From NCBI GenBank assembly GCA_033762075.1, contig JANRLY010000038.1:1-43207 (forward strand): DNA of 43,207 bases, written 5' to 3'. This document shows, one piece after another, positions 33,421 through 39,707 of the stretch (its first letter is position 1; each line of letters starts with the position of its first letter). Both the position numbers and the translations under genes were made by a program. The notes below the pieces were generated by a model. That model made no database searches. It was not told where the DNA came from and saw nothing but the letters and a program-made list of their open reading frames with translations. The DNA is from VFKI01 sp033762075 (GTDB lineage Bacteria; Pseudomonadota; Gammaproteobacteria; DSM-16500).

Positions 33421-33447
33421 ATAATACACTCCGGTTTTTGGTATTAT
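33421..33447 (+). terminator. Hairpin after mlaA
   Basis: ATAATAC (33421-33427) pairs with GTATTAT (33441-33447), extended by a partial ATGAT/ATCAT outside, 12 bases beyond the mlaA stop. It lacks a long T-run but may separate mlaA from the next two-gene unit. TATTAT at 33442-33447 could alternatively be a -10 box for that unit. Confidence 0.4.
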
Positions 33448-33484
33448 CATTTGAGTGACGCAATGCTTAAATCGAGCAAAAAGT

Positions 33485-33733
33485 ATGAATGATCATTTAT
33501 CAAAAGAAACTGAACTTGAGACTGTGCGGAGTACACTGAAGGAGATTGCAGCCCAGTCCTATCATTTGTCAATGGGATTACAGGGTGTGGTCCCTGCTCA
33601 GTCAGGTGGCCCTTCACCTGCCGTTCGTTATTTATTAGAGATTTCGCTTCATTTGAATAAAGTGAGCCAAAATATAGATGAATCAGGGATTGTGCATTTT
33701 TCAGAAGATGATAAGCACTCAGGATCAACATGA
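33485..33733 (+). CDS. Small acidic helical protein, candidate IcmR-type chaperone (FIR) of IcmQ
   Basis: The 82-aa product (MNDHLSKETELETVRSTLKEI...) is acidic and mostly helical, without signal peptide or recognised domain. Its stop overlaps the ATG of the downstream icmQ-like gene (ATGA at 33730), so the two are translationally coupled. In Legionella icmR, and in Coxiella unrelated small genes called FIR (functional homologues of icmR), lie directly before icmQ and encode chaperones that keep IcmQ from self-associating. They share position and size but little sequence. This gene fits on position, size and helix content, not on sequence similarity. GTG 33455 is an in-frame alternative start. 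Confidence 0.6.
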   Translation: MNDHLSKETELETVRSTLKEIAAQSYHLSMGLQGVVPAQSGGPSPAVRYLLEISLHLNKVSQNIDESGIVHFSEDDKHSGST

Positions 33734-34293
33734 CAATGTCTCATCAAGATCGACATCATAATTTAATTCAACTTATCCGTTCACTGCTACAACAAGATAA
33801 TGATTTGCGTGAAAAGTACCAAGTCGGAAACCGTTTTATTTTTGTACGCAATGGGTTACAAGCGTTGTTATCCGAATTAGAGGCCTGTCATCCGATTCTT
33901 TCTGCTGAGTCAAAAAAAGAAGAAGTGACTTCTACTTCTCAATTAGCAACGGTATATATCTATCTTTACAATGCACAAGGGATACAAGTGCGCACTTGGG
34001 CTGCATTATTAACGCCAAAAGCATTGTACGAACATAGCGTGAATCGTCCTGTCTTTTTCGATAAAAAATCAGTCGAAGATGTGTTGCGTTCAAAATCCAA
34101 TGTAGCGCAACATGCTTATTTAACGATGCATATTGCTGAGGATGATATTATTCCTCCGCTCCCAGAAGAATCTGGCATTCCCGCGATTAAAGTGCGTGAA
34201 GGATCATTAAAACTCGAGCAGTTGATCTCTTTAACACATAATGGCCAAGAATATATTTTAGATGTACAGGGTGAGCTTGTTAAAAAAACATGA
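33730..34293 (+). CDS. icmQ: IcmQ-like Dot/Icm type IV secretion protein
   Basis: In Legionella IcmQ (about 190 aa) binds IcmR, forms pores in membranes and has a C-terminal ADP-ribosyltransferase-like fold that binds NAD. This 187-aa protein has the same plan: a helical N-domain at about 8-55, a polar linker, and a C-domain with VYIYLYNAQGIQVRTW (75-90), NRPVFFDKKSVEDVLRSK (105-122), AYLTMHIAEDDI and the close LEQLISLTH...YILDVQGELVK. From memory these align with the Legionella pattern of VSLY..G...W, SRPIY..EEDV..IKSK.N and G.LVK. It overlaps the FIR-like gene by 4 bases. No other dot/icm gene is present in the window. A family search would settle it. Confidence 0.72.
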   Translation: MTMSHQDRHHNLIQLIRSLLQQDNDLREKYQVGNRFIFVRNGLQALLSELEACHPILSAESKKEEVTSTSQLATVYIYLYNAQGIQVRTWAALLTPKALYEHSVNRPVFFDKKSVEDVLRSKSNVAQHAYLTMHIAEDDIIPPLPEESGIPAIKVREGSLKLEQLISLTHNGQEYILDVQGELVKKT

Positions 34294-34304
34294 CATGTAT
34301 TTTT

Positions 34305-34332
34305 CCTTCATTCAATTGCTTTTTGATGAAGG
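34305..34332. terminator. Hairpin between the convergent icmQ-like and zinc-finger genes
   Basis: CCTTCAT (34305-34311) pairs with ATGAAGG (34326-34332). It lies midway between the two stop codons. T-runs lie in the loop and before the stem, not after it, so its strength is doubtful. Confidence 0.4.
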
Positions 34333-34342
34333 GTGAATGATG

Positions 34343-35095
34343 TTATCGCTTTGATTTCGGGCCAAATTGATTATCCATTTCTTTTATGATTTCCTCAGCG
34401 TTAATTTTGTCTTCTTTTCCCGGGGCTTTTTGAGCATTTTGTTTTTGTAAAAGTTGTTCTAGAGCACGTTTTTTGGCTGCAGGAGAACTTGCGCCGACAA
34501 GATCAAAAAACCTGCGAATGACTTCGTTATTTCGACTGACAAGTCCTGTTTGTGGTGCATCGAGGAAAAAGGATGCGCCTTCAGTCAGTTTATTTTCTTT
34601 TCTATCTTTATCTTCTTTTTCTTGTTTTTGAAGTTGTGCTTTTTCTCTAACCGTAACTGTCTCAGAAATGGCTTGTGTCGGTTTTTTTTCTTGTGAGTCT
34701 GGTGTCGATTTTGCGCGCGTCGATTTAAGAAAAACATATTCTGTTAAGTGTTTTTTTTCTTCTACTTTTGCTTGAGATTCGCGCTCGCTTTTTGTTGTAA
34801 AAATGCCTTCACGTTTTTTGACATCGTGAAGATGATCTTCGGTTTTTTTTTCGAAGAGGCTCTTTTGGGATTTTTCAATCTGAACTTTTTCTTGTGCGCC
34901 GATGCGAAAGGAGGTGGTTCTTCTGCTGGCATCTTCATCTTCGGCTTTTTTGGGATTGCGCGCTTGAATGCTTCTGCAAGTTGCACATAAGGTGCCGTAG
35001 GTTGTGCCTTTGTCGGTGAGATATAAAAATGCAGCGAGTGGTTTGAGCAAGCCACAGCCCGTGCAAGTGCGTTGTATCGGTTCTTTTTTAGTCAT
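34343..35095 (-). CDS. Protein with N-terminal four-cysteine zinc finger and long charged region
   Basis: I do not recognise a named family. From ATG 35095 the product is 250 aa. Cys11, Cys14, Cys37 and Cys40 (CTGCG...CATCR) form a small treble-clef-like zinc site around GLLKPLAAFLYLTDKGTTYG. Residues about 45-190 are extremely rich in Lys, Glu, Gln and Thr and should be extended helix or disordered. The C-terminal 60 residues (VIRRFFDLVGASSPAAKKRALEQLL) look like short amphipathic helices. It converges with the icmQ-like gene and ends 50 bases from it. The start is uncertain: neither ATG 35095 nor ATG 35149 has a good ribosome binding site. A link to Dot/Icm is only suggested by position. 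Confidence 0.6.
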   Translation of the reverse strand: MTKKEPIQRTCTGCGLLKPLAAFLYLTDKGTTYGTLCATCRSIQARNPKKAEDEDASRRTTSFRIGAQEKVQIEKSQKSLFEKKTEDHLHDVKKREGIFTTKSERESQAKVEEKKHLTEYVFLKSTRAKSTPDSQEKKPTQAISETVTVREKAQLQKQEKEDKDRKENKLTEGASFFLDAPQTGLVSRNNEVIRRFFDLVGASSPAAKKRALEQLLQKQNAQKAPGKEDKINAEEIIKEMDNQFGPKSKR

Positions 35096-35282
35096 AATAA
35101 TTGGGGTGTTAGTAAAATAATTAAGAGCAATCCAGTTGGCATTATACAAAAAATAATCAGTTAGGTAAAATTGTTGCCAATCACTTCTTGCCAGCTACTT
35201 CTTGCTAGAGTATCCTCTCCGCTCCTATCGGATGTCGATGGATTAACTTATTGTTTACAACAACATAATGGAGAATAACAAG

Positions 35283-35594
35283 ATGACAAGAGGGCCCACA
35301 CTTCAAGATCCGTTTCTAAATACATTGCGCAGAGAAAAGGTACCTGTTTCTATTTACCTTGTAAATGGAATCAAGTTACAAGGTCTCATTGAATCGTTTG
35401 ATCAATTTGTTGTGTTACTTAAAAATACAGTGAGCCAAATGGTGTATAAGCACGCGATTTCGACTGTTGTGCCAGCGCGAAATGTTTCTTCGCCCATGGA
35501 TTACGGGCATGGTCATCAAGGCAATAATGGCAACGGCAATGGCAACGGTAATGGTAACGGTAATGGCAACCCGCCGCCGCACGGTGCTGTTTAG
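35283..35594 (+). CDS. hfq: RNA chaperone Hfq with Gly-Asn repeat tail
   Basis: Hfq is the hexameric Sm-like protein that pairs small RNAs with mRNAs. From ATG 35283 (MTRGPTLQDPFLNTLRR) it has 103 aa. The Sm core is canonical: LQDPFLN with Gln8, VSIYLVNGIKLQG, FDQFVVLLKN and the distal/proximal site YKH at 55-57. The C-terminal tail at about 78-96 is almost purely alternating Gly and Asn, encoded by a near-tandem repeat of AATGGC/AACGGT units at 35521-35570. ATG 35268 is in frame but carries the GGAG that serves as ribosome binding site for 35283. It is followed by a strong terminator and then hflK; hflX, which usually lies between, is missing. Confidence 0.96.
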   Translation: MTRGPTLQDPFLNTLRREKVPVSIYLVNGIKLQGLIESFDQFVVLLKNTVSQMVYKHAISTVVPARNVSSPMDYGHGHQGNNGNGNGNGNGNGNGNPPPHGAV

Positions 35595-35654
35595 TTAGAT
35601 ACGCATCAGCTGCGAATCTCTACATTTTAGTTGTTAGCTCTTCAATTAGGAGTC

Positions 35655-35689
35655 AAGCGCCCTTTGCTGATAGGCAGGCGCTTTTGCTT
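35655..35689 (+). terminator. Intrinsic terminator after hfq
   Basis: AAGCGCC (35655-35661) pairs with GGCGCTT (35677-35683), followed by TTGCTTTTT. It ends the hfq transcript 60 bases beyond the stop and separates hfq from hflK. Confidence 0.8.
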
Positions 35690-35702
35690 TTTCCTTTGCA
35701 AG

Positions 35703-35731
35703 TTGACTTCTTCAAGCAGTGCGATGACAAT
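35703..35731 (+). promoter_or_regulatory. Candidate promoter for hflK-hflC-purA
   Basis: TTGACT (35703-35708) and GACAAT (35726-35731) are spaced by 17 bases in the gap between the hfq terminator and hflK. The -35 box is good and the -10 box matches 4 of 6. The terminator upstream means hflKC needs its own promoter, which supports the call. The rest of 35595-35839 has no reading frame of interest. Confidence 0.4.
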
Positions 35732-35839
35732 TCAACGGCTTCCTTTGGAGGATTTATACCTCTGTGATTAAGAAACGTTTTAAAGATAAACGTAAGATGA
35801 GAAGCTAGAAATCCTACAATTCATGTGTGAGAGGTATGT

Positions 35840-37009
35840 ATGCCGTGGAACAAACCCGGGCAAGATAATGACCGTAAGCCCCCTCAAAATCCATGGGGAA
35901 ATAATGGCCGTAAAAATCCATCTCCACCTGATTTAGATAAAATCTTCATCGAATTTTTCAAAAAAATTCGCGCTATACTGATGGGGAAATCAACATCCAC
36001 TACATCTTCGCCATCGCAGCAACCTCATTATTCATTAGGTATAGGCATAGCATTTGCTGTAGCCATTGGGTTGTGGTTTTTGTCTGGATTTTTCATTGTG
36101 AACCCCGCGGAAGAAGCCGTTATTTTGCGTTTTGGCAAATATACGCAAACACTGCAACCTGGATTACACTGGATTGCGCGCTTTATCGAAAGTAAATATA
36201 TTATCGATGCACAAAAGGTTTATTCTTTTTCTCTGGAAGGTGATTTTTTGACGAAATCATCCGATCAAGATGATCAAATCAAAAATGCAGCGACGCTGAA
36301 TGTAAAAGATATTGCATCTGACCAATCTAAAAATCTCGTGAATGTTGAATTAAATGTGATGTATCGCATTAGTGATCCGCGCGCCTATCTTTTTAATTTA
36401 ATGAATCCCAACGATACGATTAAACAAGTAGCATCGAGTGCACTTTCTGAAGTCGTGGGCACGATGAAGCTCGATGACGTTTTGACTACAGGGCGTGAAC
36501 TCTTGGCTTCAGGTGTTTTAACACGTATTCGACAAACTTTATCCAATTATAATGTAGGACTTGAAGTAACTACGGTCACTTTAAAAAGAGCGCAAGCGCC
36601 AGACAATGAAAAAGTGCGTGATGCATTTAATGATGTCAATCGCGCTGAGCAAGATCGAAAAACATCTATTAATAAAGCTGAAGCGTATGCAAGCGGTATT
36701 ATTCCGCTTGCACAGGGTACAGCCGCGCGCATACTTGCAGATGCGAATGGTTATAAGCAATTTATTGTGTTGAAAGCGCAAGGTGATGTGGCAAGATATC
36801 AAGCGTTACAACATGTCTATGCAACGGCACCAGAAGTCACGAGTGAGCGTATGTACCTTGAGACAATCCAATCCATTTTGCAGAAAACCAGTAAAGTGTT
36901 AGTCGATACAAATGCGGGTAATATGATGTATTTGCCGTTGGATCGTCTACCTTCTTTCGCGCGTGCAAAATTACAAACAGAAAGTGCAGTGACAGGAGAT
37001 CAGAAATGA
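35840..37009 (+). CDS. hflK: FtsH protease modulator HflK
   Basis: HflK with HflC forms a large inner-membrane cage around FtsH that controls its access to membrane-protein substrates. The 389 aa start with a Pro/Gly/Asn-rich cytosolic segment (MPWNKPGQDNDRKPPQNP), one transmembrane helix (about 67-87), then the SPFH/Band 7 domain (VNPAEEAVILRFGKYTQTLQPGLHW) and a long helical region in the periplasm. ATG 35840 follows GAGAGGT. Its stop overlaps the hflC start (ATGA at 37006), so the two are coupled. Confidence 0.96.
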   Translation: MPWNKPGQDNDRKPPQNPWGNNGRKNPSPPDLDKIFIEFFKKIRAILMGKSTSTTSSPSQQPHYSLGIGIAFAVAIGLWFLSGFFIVNPAEEAVILRFGKYTQTLQPGLHWIARFIESKYIIDAQKVYSFSLEGDFLTKSSDQDDQIKNAATLNVKDIASDQSKNLVNVELNVMYRISDPRAYLFNLMNPNDTIKQVASSALSEVVGTMKLDDVLTTGRELLASGVLTRIRQTLSNYNVGLEVTTVTLKRAQAPDNEKVRDAFNDVNRAEQDRKTSINKAEAYASGIIPLAQGTAARILADANGYKQFIVLKAQGDVARYQALQHVYATAPEVTSERMYLETIQSILQKTSKVLVDTNAGNMMYLPLDRLPSFARAKLQTESAVTGDQK

Positions 37010-37911
37010 ATTATCTCCCAAGATTGTTTGCCGGGTTTATTGTTGTTTTTTTTCTCGTCGTTGTTTTTTTCAGCGCTTTCGTTGTAAATGAAGGAGAATG
37101 CGCATTAGTTCTCAGACTTGGAAAACTTGTCGTTCAAGATAACCAGCCGGATGTTTTGAAACCGGGATTACATTTCAAGTTACCCGTGATTGATACTGTC
37201 CACATTTTTAATTTGCGTATGCATCAACTTTCTACATCGCCTCAACAGCCATTGACTGTTGTTACGAAAGAGCAAACGTATCTTGACGTAGAGTATTTTG
37301 CTAAATGGCGAATTGTGAATCTCGCGAAATTTTATACGAGTACTGGGGGCGATCTTATTCGGGCATCAGATCTTTTAGAACAGCGCTTGAATGATCTTGT
37401 GCGTTCTGAATTTGGCAAGCGTACCAGTGATCAAGCAATTGCTATGGATCGTGCAGCCATGATGTCGGTTATTCAAACACAAGCACAAGATATCGGCAAA
37501 GACCTAGGTGTTCGTGTGGTTGATGTCCGCATTCAACAAATTACCTTACCAGAAGCTGTTTTAGACTCGGTGTTTACGCGCATGGCGTCTGAGCGTCGAC
37601 AATTTGCTGAATCAAAACGTGCACAAGGTATCGAAAAGTCCGAAGAAATTCGTGCGTTAGCAGATCAACAAGTGACGGTCATTAAAGCAAAAGCATCAGC
37701 GGATGGTGCAGCACTGCGTGCAGAAGGCGATCAAACAGCGGCGCAAATGTATGCCGCTGCTTATAACGCAAACCGCAATTTTTATGATTTTTACCGGAGT
37801 CTTGAAGCGTACCGTGAAAGTTTTTCAAGTAAAAATGATTTGCTTGTCATCAAACCTGACGGACAATTTTTTAAATATTTTCGTGGAACGTCAAGCACTT
37901 CGCAGAAATAA
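37006..37911 (+). CDS. hflC: FtsH protease modulator HflC
   Basis: HflC is the partner of HflK in the FtsH-controlling complex. The 301 aa have one N-terminal transmembrane helix (about 7-28), the SPFH domain opening with VVNEGECALVLRLGKL, and the coiled-coil region RRQFAESKRAQGIEKSEEIRALADQQ before the alanine-rich segment typical of the family. It overlaps hflK by 4 bases and is followed after 22 bases by purA, with no yjeT-like gene between. Both subunits are complete. Confidence 0.96.
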   Translation: MNYLPRLFAGFIVVFFLVVVFFSAFVVNEGECALVLRLGKLVVQDNQPDVLKPGLHFKLPVIDTVHIFNLRMHQLSTSPQQPLTVVTKEQTYLDVEYFAKWRIVNLAKFYTSTGGDLIRASDLLEQRLNDLVRSEFGKRTSDQAIAMDRAAMMSVIQTQAQDIGKDLGVRVVDVRIQQITLPEAVLDSVFTRMASERRQFAESKRAQGIEKSEEIRALADQQVTVIKAKASADGAALRAEGDQTAAQMYAAAYNANRNFYDFYRSLEAYRESFSSKNDLLVIKPDGQFFKYFRGTSSTSQK

Positions 37912-37933
37912 TAATTAATTCATTGAGGTTGTC

Positions 37934-39259
37934 ATGGGAAAACACATTATCATTTTAGGCGCTCAGTGGGGCGATGAAGGAAAAGGTAAAATTGTTGATT
38001 TATTGATGGAGCAAGCCAACGTAGTTGCGCGTTTTCAAGGTGGCCATAACGCCGGACATACGCTGGTGATTAATGGCAAAAAAACAATTTTACGTTTGAT
38101 TCCTTCAGGGATTTTACATTCGCACGTCATGTGCTTAATTGGTAATGGCGTTGTGGTTTCACCAACGGCACTCATGCAAGAAATTACTGAGCTCGAACAA
38201 AAAGGCGTGCCAGTCACAGAGCGATTACGCATCAGTGCATTGTGCCCGTTGATTTTGGCAAGCCATGTCGCATTAGATCAAGCAAGAGAGCAAGCAAAAG
38301 GCGCTGATAAAATTGGGACAACTGGGCGCGGCATTGGCCCTGCTTACGAAGATAAAGTTGCGCGTCGTGCAATCCGCTTCAGTGATTTATTCGATGAAAA
38401 AATATTTTTAACGAAGCTCGACACATTGCTCGATTATCATAATTTTATTTTAGAAAAATATTATCGCGTTGCGCCGATCGACCGAAGTGAAATTGCAGAC
38501 ACATTACTTTCTCTTGCGCCAAAATTACGACCCATGTGTGCAGATGTTACTGATTTGTTAAAGCAAGCGCGCATCGAAGGACAGCATATTGTTTTTGAAG
38601 GTGCGCAAGGGACGTTGCTGGATATTGATCATGGCACTTATCCTTTTGTCACTTCATCAAATACCGTTGCAGGTGCCGCAAGTTCTGGAACGGGATTTGG
38701 TTTGCGTCATATTGATTATGTGCTTGGCGTTGTGAAAGCGTATACCACACGTGTCGGTGCAGGGCCTTTTCCGCCAGAATTACATGACGAAATAGGCAAA
38801 CAAATTGCAGAACGTGGTCATGAATTTGGGTCTGTGACTGGGCGTCCAAGACGTTGTGGTTGGCTTGATATGGTCATGTTGCGTCGCTCAGTCGAGTTAA
38901 ATAGTCTTTCTGCATTATGCGTCACAAAATTAGATGTGTTAGATCATTTGCCAACGATACGCGTTTGCACAGCATATCGATATCAAGGCACAACATTCAC
39001 TGAAGTGCCTGCAGATGCAGATGTGCTTGCGCACGCTGAACCCATTTACGAAGAGTTTCCAGGCTGGTCTGAATCGACACTCGGTGTCACAACTTTTTCC
39101 GATCTTCCTGCTAATGCACAGCAATATTTATTGCGCATCGAAGAAATGGCAGGTATTCCAATCGATATTATTTCAACAGGCCCTGATCGTAACGAAACGA
39201 TTATTTTAAGACATCCGTTTAAAGATTTAATTCCATCGTGTGATAGTGAGGTTTTTTAG
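37934..39259 (+). CDS. purA: Adenylosuccinate synthetase
   Basis: PurA makes adenylosuccinate from IMP, aspartate and GTP, the first committed step to AMP. The 441 aa are slightly longer than the E. coli enzyme (432). The GTP and IMP loop GAQWGDEGKGK has the catalytic Asp14, followed by the GGHNAGHT loop with the catalytic histidine, GTTGRGIGPAYEDK, EGAQGTLLDIDHGTYPFVTSSN and the TGRPRRCGW segment. ATG 37934 follows TTGAGG. The hfq-hflK-hflC-purA order is the standard gammaproteobacterial one. The stop is followed by an inverted-repeat element containing a terminator. Confidence 0.97.
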   Translation: MGKHIIILGAQWGDEGKGKIVDLLMEQANVVARFQGGHNAGHTLVINGKKTILRLIPSGILHSHVMCLIGNGVVVSPTALMQEITELEQKGVPVTERLRISALCPLILASHVALDQAREQAKGADKIGTTGRGIGPAYEDKVARRAIRFSDLFDEKIFLTKLDTLLDYHNFILEKYYRVAPIDRSEIADTLLSLAPKLRPMCADVTDLLKQARIEGQHIVFEGAQGTLLDIDHGTYPFVTSSNTVAGAASSGTGFGLRHIDYVLGVVKAYTTRVGAGPFPPELHDEIGKQIAERGHEFGSVTGRPRRCGWLDMVMLRRSVELNSLSALCVTKLDVLDHLPTIRVCTAYRYQGTTFTEVPADADVLAHAEPIYEEFPGWSESTLGVTTFSDLPANAQQYLLRIEEMAGIPIDIISTGPDRNETIILRHPFKDLIPSCDSEVF

Positions 39260-39270
39260 TTTCATTTAGT

Positions 39271-39468
39271 TTTCACGCGATGTGTTTTCTCTGCTAAAAA
39301 TGGAAAGGTAGAAAGACTATTTGAATTAGAGTAACGGCCCGTGTGCGGGCGCGATTTTTTTCAGATCAATTTTATTTTTTTGGCTACGATTACGCTATCT
39401 GGAAACGGGCCTTCGTTGCTTCGATAAAAGGTTTTCCATTTTTGGCAGAGAAAATACATCGCGTGAAA
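39271..39468. repeat. Inverted repeat pair with 36-bp arms around the purA terminator
   Basis: The 36 bases at 39271-39306 (TTTCACGCGATGT...) match the reverse complement of 39433-39468 at 34 of 36 positions. The 126 bases between contain a perfect terminator-like hairpin (39337-39350 plus a T-run) and weaker inverted similarity near both arms (GGCCCGT motifs). The whole 198-bp unit looks like a non-autonomous mobile element, or the two ends of a deleted one, sitting between purA and tRNA-Leu. No coding frame inside is convincing. Confidence 0.75.
39337..39360 (+). terminator. Intrinsic terminator after purA
   Basis: GCCCG (39337-39341) pairs with CGGGC (39346-39350) around TGTG, followed by GCGATTTTTTT. 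It is 78 bases beyond the purA stop and inside the large inverted-repeat element. Confidence 0.75.
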
Positions 39469-39497
39469 TGCCAGGCCGGAGGGTGGTGCGAATTACG

Positions 39498-39581
39498 TGC
39501 CGAGGAGAGGACTCGAACCTCCACAGGGTTTCCCCCACAAGTACCTGAAACTTGCGTGTCTACCAGTTTCACCACCTCGGC
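39498..39581 (-). tRNA. tRNA-Leu(CAG)
   Basis: The minus strand folds into an 84-nt class II tRNA with acceptor GCCGAGG/CCTCGGC, discriminator A, D-arm with GGTAGACAC, anticodon loop TTTCAGG giving anticodon CAG, a long variable arm (GTGGGGGAAACCCTG region) as expected for leucine, and T-arm GAGG-TTCGAGT-CCTC. It reads CUG codons. CCA is not encoded. It lies alone between purA and recG, opposite to both. Confidence 0.95.
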
Positions 39582-39707
39582 AAGTGAAGCAGGCACTCTA
39601 CTGATCTTGATTTTCTTTGTCAATGATTGAAAGAGATGTTGCGATTTTTTTATTTTAAATTCATGATTGTAAATAAATAAAAATGATTTCGCGAACTGAG
39701 AACCTAA

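Noticed and set aside
33447..33731. Minus-strand frame opposite the FIR-like gene
   Set aside because: It has no ribosome binding site and no family features, whereas the plus-strand gene is coupled by ATGA to the icmQ-like gene.
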